Source of the DNA: Liolophura sinensis
Lineage: Eukaryota; Mollusca; Polyplacophora; Chitonida; Chitonidae
Length of the DNA: 64,000 nucleotides
Assembly: GCF_032854445.1 (NCBI RefSeq)
Contig: NC_088303.1
Location: forward strand, 12,283,501 to 12,347,500
Direction of reading: 5' to 3'
This document shows positions 9,501 to 18,022 of this stretch, piece by piece. The stretch's first letter is position 1. Every line of letters begins with the position of its first letter. The position numbers were made by a program, and so were the translations under genes. The notes under the pieces are model-generated. The model was not told the DNA's origin, ran no database searches, and saw only the letters and a list, made by a program, of their open reading frames with translations.

Positions 9501-11796
9501 GAAAACAGAGCTGTACTATGTTACTTCCACATATTCTAAACAACAAACTTTGTAATACTTTTCTTCAAAGTTTGACTGTTCATGGAAACAGAAGAAAACC
9601 ACTTTGGTGGACAGTTTACTGGTCAGTTTTGTTGTACATTTTCAGTTTGAGTTCTTGTCAGGTTTTGATTTCCTCATCAGGCTTCTATTTCCATCTTTTG
9701 TTTTGGTCAGAATCGGCTTTGGTTTACAAGAATTCACTGGAATGTTTTTAGGCAAATCCATGCAGATTCCTGTAGTCTGGTTTACATTTGCATTGATTCT
9801 TCTCTACCCTTCCCTTGTGATGCAGAGCCAGTTACTATTGTTCACAACATTATTTTATGGGGGGAAAGACTTCAGTATTAGCAGCAGCTTCTTTACATTA
9901 GTCATTACCATATGATCTCTCAGCTTACACATCCATATACTAGCACTACCATGATGCGTACACTTATGATAGTGAGATAAGACAGGCAGAACTGAAACCA
10001 ATGGTAAATCTGATCTGTGCAGATTGTCAAATAACTCCACCACCTTTAATAGCAAAACGATAAACTTGCCAAAAAATACCACATTTTTGAAACACTTACC
10101 TCATTGAACGGTACAAAATCTGCCAACTGCTTGACCTTCAGAAGCTGGTTTCTGTTACACACATCGCAGAGAATACCCACAGATGGTGACATCGTACCCC
10201 CATTCCTGCGGCTCCTCCTGGTGTCATGATTTAAGTCTTGCACGTGCTGGGCTGGAATAGACTTGTTGTAACCACCATCCTACAATCATGACAACAAATG
10301 TTGTGACAAATAAAAGACTTTAACATCTATTTTCATGCCTTCCGATATATGACAAGCAAATCTATTTCAGTTCACTTTACTTCATTGGTGTTTTACGCCG
10401 GTACTCAAGAATATTTCACTTATACGACGGCGGCCAGCATTATGGTGGGAGGAAACCGGGCACAGCCTGGGGAAACCCACAACCATCCGCAGGTTGATGG
10501 AAGACCTTCCCACTTACGGCCAGAGAGGAAGCCAGCATGAGCTGGACTTGAACTCAAAGCGACTGCATTGGTGAGCGGTTTTTTGGGTCATTACACTGCG
10601 CTAGCGCGCTAACCAACTGAGCCACGGAGGGCCCCCAAATCTATTTCACGACACTAATCTCAAATGTCAGGCTTACTTCTACAATATGTTTATTTCATAA
10701 CCTTACTGAACCAGAGTGCCACTTAGCTTTTTTCTTTCAACTTCACTTAATTCACCGTAATTTTATGCACAACTGATCTTACATAAAGGCATAACAGAAT
10801 CTGGTTGGCATCTTCCCATTAACATTATTATGTTATGGCAGACAGNNNNNNNNNNNNNNNNNNNNNNNNNNNNNNNNNNNNNNNNNNNNNNNNNNNNNNN
10901 NNNNNNNNNNNNNNNNNNNNNNNNNNNNNNNNNNNNNNNNNNNNNNNNNNNNNNNNNNNNNNNNNNNNNNNNNNNNNNNNNNNNNNNNNNNNNNNNNNNN
11001 NNNNNNNNNNNNNNNNNNNNNNNNNNNNNNNNNNNNNNNNNNNNNATGTCTAACCTATGACTAACCTTAGTCCCAGGTCTCAGAGCCCACGCACCCTAAC
11101 AAATAACTGATCCATGTTGTGCTGGAGATAAATCGACAGGCCAGCTACCACGGTGATTACAACATCTTTCAAATGGAGTGCGCTATAATGTTGAATTGTT
11201 GTTTTGGGGCCATCCCAAGTCAAACAAAATTCTAGGTTATAATTCTGACATTTACTGGTGTCTGCATTATAAAATAGCACACCGAGTGTGCTGCTGATGA
11301 ACCAATTTGCAGGCAGATAATGACTGAAATATTATCCACGGATTGAGGCTAGGATACCTTGTCAAAGCCGTTGTACTGCTCACAGTGCGGACAGTCCCAG
11401 CAGTTACGGTTCCCGAATGGGACCTTTGTGTTCATCTGACAAAACCAGCAGTTCACCTGCACGGGGAAAGAGGGTCTGCAAAGAAAAAAATACTGACTGT
11501 GTAATGACATATACCACTACACTTGACCAGCAAAGGTTACCTGCAACTACGGTACAACATAAGATTCAGCTTGATTAGCTTACAGACAGCGCTCAATATC
11601 TTGAACGGAAACTGGACCATTTATGGTTTTTAAATTATCTCCAAATAAACCTGAAAACTATCTATGGAGATCATGAGTGTAGTTACACTTATGTAAGAAC
11701 TGTCAAGTGAACATACCTTATCATTCTGTAAGCGAGAACTATCACTCCTACCACTCCACCGACTGCCAAAAGGCTGATCAAGACAGACAGAGCCAT
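240..11796 (-). CDS. TMEM201: TMEM201 (SAMP1/NET5), inner nuclear membrane protein, 3' end off the window
   Basis: Nine exons join with matching phases: 11796-11717, 11475-11358, 10279-10100, 8954-8763, 8307-8072, 7275-7075, 5586-5042, 4445-4302, 560-240. They give 672 residues; human TMEM201 is about 666, so only a short last exon with the final membrane segment is missing, to the left. Seen: an N-terminal hydrophobic segment (about residues 3-23), then an Ima1-type zinc-binding region with four CxxC pairs (C36/C39, C55/C58, C104/C107, C147/C150), with NRNCWDCPHCEQYNGF nearly identical to the vertebrate protein. Hydrophobic segments follow at about 198-225, 248-265, 274-292 and 301-322. After them comes a Ser-rich nucleoplasmic tail with RRPLISPAKL and a conserved SSQSS-like block. 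Known of the family: it links the nuclear envelope to lamins, the LINC complex and the spindle. The introns carry two minisatellites, a MITE, SINEs and the N gap. Confidence 0.93.
317..442 (-). repeat. 63-bp in-frame tandem duplication inside TMEM201 exon 9
   Basis: Two copies of 63 bp (380-442 and 317-379) share the core ctgatctcctta and gaatggctgctat. On the minus strand each encodes 21 residues containing RRSVIGQD and YSSHS or DSSHS. The length is a multiple of three, so the reading frame is kept. Confidence 0.85.
640..2957. repeat. 43-bp minisatellite with higher-order structure (TMEM201 intron 8)
   Basis: About 53 tandem units of 43-44 bp are built on ccctagcatggagaactagt followed by aaaggtattcagttagagcc. 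Two main unit types alternate: one with agcaaaggtgtttagttaca and one with agtaaaggtattcagttaga. They often form triplets of about 130 bp that are themselves repeated, as at 1650-2200. The array fills most of the distal half of the intron between exons 8 and 9. Confidence 0.95.
2985..3181 (-). mobile_element. SINE1, 5'-truncated
   Basis: The copy reads tttttttttacttatttgat, ttacgcc, tcaagaatatttcacctaca, cagcattatggtgggaggaa and aggaagccagcatgagctgg: the 3' part and middle of SINE1 in reverse orientation. The tRNA-like head is missing. It separates the two minisatellites of this intron. Confidence 0.85.
3190..4310. repeat. 38-bp minisatellite abutting TMEM201 exon 8
   Basis: About 29 units of 38 bp are made of gtaggctagactgatgtaca and tcgtacgtaccagatggt. 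Each unit holds two adjacent perfect palindromes, GATGTACATC and GTACGTAC. On the minus strand each unit reads TACACCATCTG/GTACGTAC, exactly the last 11 bases of exon 8 plus its splice donor. The array therefore begins inside the exon end and repeats the junction through the intron. Confidence 0.95.
4302..4445 (-). CDS. TMEM201: TMEM201 exon 8
   Basis: The acceptor is cttattttgcag and the donor is CATCTG/gtacgt. It encodes 47 residues including RGRRPLISPAKLG, the best conserved motif of the nucleoplasmic tail (RRPLISPARL in vertebrates). The donor is the first copy of the 38-bp minisatellite unit. Confidence 0.92.
4744..4795 (+). repeat. SINE1 3' tail fragment
   Basis: The sequence ttcttgagtatggtgtaaaa followed by caccagtgaaataaataaat is the last 50 bases of SINE1, including the A/T-rich tail, in plus orientation. 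It lies in TMEM201 intron 7. Confidence 0.7.
5042..5586 (-). CDS. TMEM201: TMEM201 exon 7
   Basis: The acceptor is tgttccattacag and the donor is GGCTCTG/gtaagt. It is the longest exon (545 bp) and encodes a Ser/Thr/Pro-rich stretch of about 181 residues with no membrane segment. This fits the poorly conserved nucleoplasmic region of the family. The phases match both neighbours. Confidence 0.9.
5653..5862. mobile_element. mariner-like MITE in TMEM201 intron 6
   Basis: A 210-bp element is bounded by inverted ends: ggtgtcccagaagtcgcgca on the left, and ggtgtgccagaagtcgcgca when the right end is reversed. Both are flanked by TA. On the minus strand it keeps a short frame, MANKLTMQERAELVFMFG, resembling the N-terminal helix of a mariner-type transposase. 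It is therefore probably an internally deleted copy of a full element. It ends only 67 bp upstream of the exon 7 acceptor. Confidence 0.8.
7075..7275 (-). CDS. TMEM201: TMEM201 exon 6
   Basis: The acceptor is taaccttttag/GGTATATT, chosen over the nearby tttacag/ATGGAC because only the first keeps the frame set by exon 5 (AG+G gives Arg). The donor is AGAAG/gtaaat. It encodes two hydrophobic segments, around GLCAFLWLGLMFN and MFIGCVATIVMTIVSMLW. Confidence 0.88.
8072..8307 (-). CDS. TMEM201: TMEM201 exon 5
   Basis: The acceptor is ctctgttttgcag and the donor is AATTAAG/gtttgt. It encodes two membrane segments (ALSLVCAVSLLLALL and FLVFLGLFLNIFSKLLLG) joined by a luminal or perinuclear loop. 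Two bases of a codon are carried into exon 6. Confidence 0.9.
8763..8954 (-). CDS. TMEM201: TMEM201 exon 4
   Basis: The acceptor is ttttaacag and the donor is TATAGG/gtaggt. It encodes 64 residues with YKLCRVC, the fourth CxxC pair, inside an amphipathic helical stretch (EEEVEIFKHNLEHVYKLC) that matches the vertebrate protein. Confidence 0.92.
9232..9480 (-). mobile_element. SINE2, 5'-truncated
   Basis: Starting from the 3' tail (gagtgagtgagtgagtgagt), the copy reads ttggggtttaacgtcgtact, agtgctgcttcaatgagaca and gggtcaaccagtcattgcac. It is the body of a second SINE family without its tRNA-like head. It lies in TMEM201 intron 3. Confidence 0.85.
10100..10279 (-). CDS. TMEM201: TMEM201 exon 3
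   Basis: The acceptor is atgattgtag and the donor is AATGAG/gtaagt. It encodes 60 residues starting DGGYNKSIPAQ, which continues the EQYNGF block as in vertebrates, and ends with CDVCNRNQLLKVKQLADF (third CxxC pair). Phase 0 on both sides. Confidence 0.93.
10370..10635 (-). mobile_element. SINE1, full length with target-site duplication
   Basis: A complete SINE1 runs from its 3' tail (near ttcattggtgttttacgcc) to its tRNA-like head. On the minus strand the head reads ccgtggctcagttggttagc (A box) and gagttcaagtcc (B box). It is flanked by a perfect 13-bp duplication, caaatctatttca, at 10357-10369 and 10636-10648, the mark of L1/RTE-type retrotransposition. This copy was used as the reference for the family here. 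Confidence 0.95.
10846..11045. other. assembly gap, 200 N
   Basis: Exactly 200 undetermined bases, so the length is probably a scaffolding convention, not a measurement. It lies in TMEM201 intron 2. The exons on each side join in phase and align without a missing segment. Confidence 0.99.
11358..11475 (-). CDS. TMEM201: TMEM201 exon 2
   Basis: The acceptor is tttctttgcag and the donor is GACAAG/gtatcc. It encodes VNCWFC, VPFGNRNCWDCPHC and EQYNGF, the diagnostic core of the Ima1/TMEM201 zinc-binding domain. Confidence 0.95.
11717..11796 (-). CDS. TMEM201: TMEM201 exon 1 (start codon)
   Basis: The ATG at 11796 opens MALSVLISLLAVGGVVGVI, a hydrophobic anchor that precedes the zinc domain as in vertebrate TMEM201. 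The donor is GATAAG/gtatgt. No in-frame ATG was seen further upstream before the GC-rich leader. Confidence 0.9.
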
Positions 11797-11880
11797 TTTT
11801 ACCCGCGAAACCGCGCTTCGCCGGCCGGCAACACGTGTGAAATACAAACACCAGGAGAGTTCATCTAAGGGACGTCACTC
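11797..11880 (-). promoter_or_regulatory. probable TMEM201 promoter region
   Basis: A short GC-rich stretch upstream of the start codon holds an E-box (CACGTG at about 11832) and a CRE-like gacgtcac near 11871. No TATA box is seen. This looks like a housekeeping-type promoter; the start site cannot be placed. Confidence 0.35.
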
Positions 11881-13050
11881 TACAAGAGAGTGCTGGTCAT
11901 GTTAAATCATAATGGGTGTTATACCCTAATGAACGCCCTTTCAGCTCATTTTGCCATTCTCACCATGCTCATCCATGTATGTAAAATGACACAATTGTAA
12001 TAAATTGTAAAAAATTGAACAGTACAATGACACAGTGTCTAAACTATAACTCGCCATTACTATTTGAGACATTTTTTTAATGCAACAAAATAGACACTGA
12101 ATTTCAAATAAAAAAGTAATAGGCCTATGTAAAAATGCACTTTCTGAAACACATGAAAGGCCGTAAATTTGTATTAATGTGATGCTAACATTTAAGCTTT
12201 GCTGCTAAGATATGTGAATTCAACAAAAAAGCCTTATGTGACCCTGTAAGGTGGAGGAATCAGTCAGAATGAAACAAAAGTGTCACTTGAAAAATGCTAC
12301 AAAACTAGAGGTAAAATGCAGTGCAACAAAACCATACCCCTTACACCCCACAAAACCACGTGGCATTGCAAGGTACTTGTAAGGTCTAAAACCGTGGTAA
12401 GTTACGTGAATAAACGCCAAGTGGTTAGTCCAGGGCTTCAAAAAACAATGACGGATGCCCGTAACTTACATACACGACACCGATACGCCTATATTATATA
12501 TATGAGGAAGAGCGTTTTGATATAACCCTAACAGTGTAGTAATGGATATATAGGACGTACTTAATTATACATTGGTGAATTGAGGAAATTAATTCCTGTT
12601 GGTCAGTTGATGACCGAAAAAAAATGAAAAATTGCTTATACTATTATAATTACATCCTGTTTCGAAGAGTAAATAAGTTTTGAATTAATAGGTCCATCAT
12701 CAAAAAAACATAAAATAAATTTGCCTATTTACTACATGCACTTATTGTCATTAGCCTATTTATCATATGGTGTCAAATACTAATGGAACAAGAAGGTCTA
12801 CAGGAGTATAGTTTAAATAACAAGTATAGGACATATGATTTACTTTAATGTAACAATTAACCAAAAAATGCAATGATTCAGACAAATGGCCTGGAGAAGA
12901 AAAATGTATTAAAATAAAAATCACTTTCCACCCGTCAAACTGACATCAGCCTTCGGTTTACATGCGTGCACGTGTGTATTGGTGAGGCCCTTCGCGACGA
13001 CATTTCCGTTCTGTATACATTTTTTCAGTCTGCATACTCATGTACGCTTT
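11881..13050. other. intergenic, nothing recognised
   Basis: AT-rich sequence upstream of TMEM201. No exon with convincing borders, RNA gene or repeat was found; the short open frames here have no recognisable motif. Confidence 0.5.
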
Positions 13051-13059
13051 CTTCTAACG

Positions 13060-13370
13060 GATTCTCTGTGATTCTGTAAGATTCTTCCCGACGGGAAACT
13101 CCAGAATCTTCCGGATCTGCATGGGATTCTCCTCACTCTGTACGAATTCTCCCTGGTTCTGTAAGTTGTCGTCCTGATCGTATACGGATTCTTCCCGACT
13201 CTGTACGAGATCCTCCAGAGTCTGTACGAATTCTTGCCGGATCTGAGCGTGATCCTCCTCACTGTATACAGATTCTTCTCGGTTCTGCACGGGATCCTCC
13301 TGACTCTTTACGCATTCTTTCCAGCTCTGTTCGGGATCGTCCTCACTCTATACCGATACCTAGCTGCTGG
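13060..13370. repeat. degenerate 21-bp tandem array
   Basis: About 14 diverged units of 21 bp follow the pattern tctgtacgaattcttcccga. The unit lacks stops in several frames, so open frames exist on both strands. On the minus strand one frame gives 7-residue units with a hydrophobic third position (EFVQTLE, DLVQSRE, ESVYDQD). No splice-supported gene joins it. Confidence 0.85.
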
Positions 13371-13614
13371 CTCTATATGGCCTGACATCACTCAAAATTC
13401 CAATCCTCTACAACACTTACTGGAATGAAACCGGGCCCCAACACAAGCCTATACAATTTAATCTATACCGCACTCAAAAAGAGGTAAAAAATATTCGTAA
13501 AAAATGTCTGTAACTGTGCATAGGCCTATAGGTTATATATATTTTTCATTAGAGTACTTTCCTCGCTTTAAAAAGGCCATGACCCTACACACGCATCAAT
13601 CACAGACAGACTGT

Positions 13615-13785
13615 CGCAGTTTTATTTATTTATTTTATTTGTTTATTTATTTTATTTGTTGATTTATTTATTTATTTTAATTGTATGACGAACGGTCAGG
13701 TTTATGGGTGGAGAAAACCAGAGTGCGGGGAATAAACCCCCGACCTTCGGCATGTAGGATACCTAGCTACCTGGCAAACCTTAGT
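13615..13785 (-). repeat. SINE-related fragment with long T-rich tail
   Basis: A run of tttatttatttattt blocks precedes gacgaacggtcaggtttatg, gtggagaaaaccagagtgcg and cccccgaccttcggcatg. This looks like the 3' part of another SINE family in reverse orientation. The related wording gaaagcggagtgcccgaagt occurs near 56475. Confidence 0.5.
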
Positions 13786-14630
13786 TGGAATGTTCGAGTG
13801 AATACAAACGGGCCACAGCCCACAGATATTTGCTGAAACCGTATCAGCAAATATCTGATCTCTCCCCTGACGTAAACCGTTAGCCAGTAGAGATAGCTAC
13901 ATAGCTGACTCCAAGCACGTAACCTCCATGGCCTATTTGGGTAAGATATTTATGTTACTGGTAAACATAATTCTTAGTTTACCTCTAAAACATACTACTT
14001 TTAGTTGTATATTATGTATGAGCTACCAAAAAAGAACCAAACCTAATTTTCATAATGGCTGTAACCTACTTTCATACCATGTCTAAAACAACATATACAT
14101 GTACTTGTATATACTTGTACATATGCTAGTGTGTAGACCTACACAGGCTTTTTACCGGGGACGCATGGGATATGTTAAAACAGATCAAAAGAGAATAAAG
14201 TCTGTCTGTTGCAGATAAACAAAGCCTGCACAGATAGAGCGAACATATAGCAAATAGTGGAAATGCACGTCGGAGGTAATTCGGTGCATTATACTGGTCC
14301 AAGTACAGTTATTATGCTAAGTGGTTTTCTCCACATGCAAAAGGTTGACATAATACTTGTACATCTCCCATGGTGTTTCACAGGCCTTTATATATGTATC
14401 AGTCGACTCCACAAGTGAAAATCACTTCCATCAGGACGATTAACTGAATGGCTGATGTACTTAATCAGAATGAAGTTGCGTTAAACGTGGTTGTGTTGTG
14501 TGCATCGATATATCTCAGGTATTAACGACAATTGATCGTGCATTATAGAGGGGCTTTTTTTGTTGTGGGTATATTATACCCGAATATGTGGTGTAAAGAT
14601 TGGTCGAGAGGTTATATATTTGACTCCTGT
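13786..14630. other. intergenic, nothing recognised
   Basis: No gene, RNA or clear repeat seen. Confidence 0.45.
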
Positions 14631-14637
14631 ATTTGAA

Positions 14638-14958
14638 ACAGGAAACAGAGGATAGGACAAAGGAAACAGAAGAGATCCCGGAGGAAACAGAATGGAGCCC
14701 AGAGAAAACAGCAGAGAGCCCGGAGAAAACAGAAGAGAGCCCGGAGAAAACAGAAGAGAGCCCGGAGGAAACACAAAGAAACCCGAATAAAACAGAAAAG
14801 AAACCCGAATAAAACAGAAAAGAAACCACAGGAAACAGAAGAGAGCGCGAAGGAAACAAGAGAATCCGGAGGGAACAGAAGAGAGTCCAAAGAAAACAGA
14901 AGAGAGACCGATGAAACAGAAGAGAGACTGATGAAACAGAAAAGAGCCGAGGAAACAA
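14638..14958. repeat. purine-rich 21-bp tandem array
   Basis: About 15 units of aacagaagagagcccggagga type, exact 21-bp spacing at 14714, 14735 and 14756, degenerating at both ends. One strand is almost pure purine plus C. The minus strand has long open frames of Ser/Phe/Leu-rich low complexity, which follow from the repeat and are not taken as genes. Confidence 0.9.
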
Positions 14959-14974
14959 GTGTTACTTCATCGGT

Positions 14975-15222
14975 GTCTGACAAACCTTCAGAGTTATTAA
15001 GCCGCAGGAACAACAGTTAGCCCTGGATTCGATCCATCCACCTTAATGGTCAAAAGTTAATGGACTCGGCCAAGGTTGTCGCGGGCTCTGTCCGGTTTCC
15101 TCTCACCTTAATGCTGGCCGCAGTCGTGTAATTGAAATATTCTTGAGTACGGCATAAAACAAAATTCAAACAAATCAGAACGGTGTAAAACATCATCTTA
15201 AGCAAATAAATAAATAAATAAA
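14975..15222 (+). mobile_element. SINE1-type element, degenerate, plus orientation
   Basis: The 3' half is clear: cgcgggctctgtccggtttc, taatgctggccgcagtcgtg, ttcttgagtacggcataaaa and an (aaat)n tail. The upstream part (tgacaaaccttc, ggattcgatccatccacctt) looks like the body of a related SINE family. Confidence 0.7.
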
Positions 15223-15751
15223 TATAAGAAAGTGTAACTCTATAAGTGAAAGCTCAGTATATTATGTATCTCTGAGGGATACTTGCGCGTTTGTGGGAGG
15301 GAAAGTCCACTAAAGCTGTTTACAAAAACCGATGCCTCTTATTTTTCGTATCCACATACCAATCACACTGAAATAATTCAGTAAGTTTGTCGTTGTATAA
15401 ATAGGACCTCCACTAACCATTGTTAGTGTCTCGATGTCTGACCTATACTATCATTGTATTTAAGCGGCTTTAAGTCTAATTGTATCATAATATTCTGGAC
15501 ATACAAAGTGAAATTCTAAGCCTAGTCTTTCCGTGGAGGTACGGCAAATCCGGGATATGAATGAAAACTGTATCGATATTGACACGCCAGGTCATACATC
15601 CATACACCGGGAGGGGGGGGCAGAGTTAATTTATCATGTCACAGTACCGGTACTTGGAATGTTTATCGAACTAGTCACGTATAAAGGCATGTAAACAAGG
15701 AGGCCATTTCAAGTGCCGGACTTTCGTCTATGTCATTTGTCCTTGGTTTTG

Positions 15752-15786
15752 ATTGGCTGGTAGTCTCCGCCCAAGCAAGTTATAAA
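15752..15786 (+). promoter_or_regulatory. TATA/CCAAT promoter
   Basis: An inverted CCAAT box (attgg, 15752-15756), a GC box (ccgccc, 15767-15772) and TATAAA (15781-15786) follow at canonical spacing. The predicted start site is near 15812. This is the strongest plus-strand promoter seen by eye and points at the gene at 17.4 kb. Confidence 0.6.
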
Positions 15787-15811
15787 CGTCCTTCTCGGTT
15801 CCCAAAAGGAG

Positions 15812-15901
15812 AAAATCGTGCTTGGACTGTTCAGAGTTACTTTCAGTCACAGACAAAAGGTGGCGCTCGAGCAATTGGCAAATAACCGTCTTCGGAATTC
15901 G
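15812..15901 (+). other. probable non-coding first exon (5' UTR)
   Basis: From the predicted start site to the donor GGAATTCG/gtaagtga at 15901/15902 there is no ATG. A leader exon spliced to the acceptor ctcgcgttgcag (exon start 17407) would place the first ATG at 17444. Inferred from signals only. Confidence 0.45.
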
Positions 15902-17406
15902 GTAAGTGACAAAGAGTTTTGACTGCATGTACATATTTATATGTATAATCCACGTGATAAGTGAGTTGTTTACTACTAAACTTTATCAGACATTACTGCG
16001 TATCGAAGATCGAGGTTTGACTATTACAGACATTTATATCTACGGCATGTAACGGCCTACATAACCCTGTATAAAGTTCATATGTTGTTATCATTATTTC
16101 AACACTTCGTGTCCTGCCCTAACCATGGGTTGAATATAACACACTAATGGGATTCTGATAGGGCATTGCCTCCAGGTAAACTTGTATATGGATTTATAGA
16201 ATTAATGTACTAACTGTCAGTACCAGTGCGCTGTTTGTCGGGCGATAGCCAACTGAATAATGGCAGTGTAGTCAAAATATATTCGATAAATTCTCTAAAA
16301 GTTATAATTTTGTCTGCTCGATGATTTGCTTTCCGCTGCACGAATCTTAAATGTTATTGTACTTGTGCAGCTTACCCTTTTATATTATAGGTATATATTA
16401 AAAAGAACTTATTCTGATGCTCTCACACACGTGATTTCTGTGAGATAGACGCGCCATTTCATACATAAATACGTACGGTTGTGCCTGAAATCATAAACCT
16501 GGTCGATTCAACTACGCATTGTTTTCTTCATTATTTACAATGGAGACACACCAATTAAAGCGACATTTTATTTAAAAAGCGTCGACCTTCTACATTAGGA
16601 AATGAAAGATGAGGGATCATCGATACTTGAGTGTCAAATGGCATACTTCTCTAGTCTTTTAACTTAGAACTGAAATCAAAAAGGCCTACAACGACATATT
16701 TAACACGATATTTCATTTGACTGTCAGCAATATTTAGCTAGTGCTTTGACAACTTAGCTTGCAGATGCACTCACTGGATTGTTCTTGATGGTGTTCATTG
16801 GCCACAAGGGTAAAAACTGCAAAGCGACATTTTTGACATTAAAAGAGGTGCGTTGGCGCGTCAGAACGCGATAACATGCGCGATAAGTCCACTTAAAACG
16901 TTGTATTGTATCGTTGTCATGCTGTCGCGTTTTCAAAACTCCACCAACGCGATATTTTACGTTCAAATATTGCTTTGTGCGTTCATGCAGTTTTGACCAA
17001 AGTGGCGCTCCGTGAACGCAAAAGTTTGCCATAAAAAGTATCTGAATACAGTTATTGAATTTCCATATGACATTTTGTAACTAAAATGTCGTGTTGGTAC
17101 GTTCTTGTCCATCAAACTGTAACCCAAAAGCCAGAGAATGGTGAACTGGAGCGTATCTTTATTTTTCAAGTACAGAGGTCCTACTTAGCCTCCATTGTTA
17201 TCTCTTTTCTCACAGTGGCTAGTGGAGGTTAGCTAAAGTTTAAGGAGTTTAGCACCCCCCCCCCCTCGGGAAATATCTCCTTAATTAGGATAAATTTGAC
17301 CCTAACTGATTGTTCTTTAGGAAGGTAGCTTGGATTATGCATGATTTGGACACCACAGGTTTATCGTTGATGTTGCAGATGGATTTTGAGCCCCCTCGCG
17401 TTGCAG
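15902..17406 (+). other. probable intron of the unknown gene
   Basis: No coding motif was seen. At about 16770-17040 lies a CpG-rich block (ggcgcgtcagaacgcgataa, cgcgatattttacg) whose composition differs from its surroundings. It may be a transposon remnant, but no clear inverted ends were found. Confidence 0.35.
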
Positions 17407-17443
17407 TGTGGACTGGAGAAATCCCCCGGGGTCCTGTTGGGAC

Positions 17444-18022
17444 ATGGAGGGTCAGTTCTCTACCGACGGGCCCATGTCTATGGGGTTAAACATCATCCCA
17501 CCGAACACCCCTCTTCCTGTCGTCATCAACCACCTGAAGGCTAACGGCGGGCTGAAGGCGTACGCGAGCTGTACCGCCAACAGAGTGGGCACTGTGAACA
17601 CTAACGTAACCAGGCTGGTGTCCGTATACTTAAGCGACCAGGATATGGTCAGACTTGTGGAATCGCTCAAATCCCAACCCGAAGGCTACATCATCTACGA
17701 CCTGAAGAAGACGGAACTGTTCAGCGACATGAACATGTGGAACGCCGTAACGGAGAATGCTCCGGGTCAGAAGTGGAAATACCTTTACTCTGCGCTGTGT
17801 TACAATTATAGCCACGTGTGTGGCATTCTGGATGATTACATCTCAACCAATCACGACCGCCGGATGAAACTTGGAATCCTGACCAACGTATGTGTACTGT
17901 GTACGGTCGATTTAAGCTACTTTATCTGCGACTCTATGAAGAAAAATTACAAGTTACCCGGCCAGCGACCATTGCCGGGAGACATTGGAGGTATGCGTTT
18001 TAACGGCCTCGTGACATATTAG
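17444..18022 (+). CDS. unrecognised protein-coding exon, hypothetical protein
   Basis: The ATG at 17444 has a good Kozak context (gggacATGG) and is the first ATG after the acceptor at 17406. Read to the stop at 18022 it gives 192 residues. A donor (GGAG/gtatgc at 17990/17991) may instead splice it to an exon I could not find. Codon use is GC-rich and coding-like, unlike the flanks. The protein looks globular: an N-terminal NIIPPNTPLPVVINHLKA, a central YIIYDLKKTELFSDMNMW, then LYSALCYNYSHVCGILDDY and a Cys-rich ILTNVCVLCTVDLSYFIC. No signal peptide and no convincing membrane span. I do not recognise the family. A shorter overlapping frame from ATG 17380 stops after 36 codons and would matter only if the earlier acceptor (tgttgcag) is used. 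Confidence 0.6.
   Translation: MEGQFSTDGPMSMGLNIIPPNTPLPVVINHLKANGGLKAYASCTANRVGTVNTNVTRLVSVYLSDQDMVRLVESLKSQPEGYIIYDLKKTELFSDMNMWNAVTENAPGQKWKYLYSALCYNYSHVCGILDDYISTNHDRRMKLGILTNVCVLCTVDLSYFICDSMKKNYKLPGQRPLPGDIGGMRFNGLVTY

Noticed and set aside
10830-11060. Open frames across the N block
   Set aside because: They consist only of undetermined bases.
14515-15013. Long minus-strand open frames rich in Ser, Phe and Leu
   Set aside because: They follow from a stop-free 21-bp repeat. No splice sites, start context or domain support them.
16770-17040. CpG-rich block as a transposon
   Set aside because: Composition is unusual, but the candidate inverted ends match at too few positions to call an element.
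17380-17490. Start of the unknown gene at ATG 17380
   Set aside because: That frame ends after 36 codons. The long frame starts at 17444.
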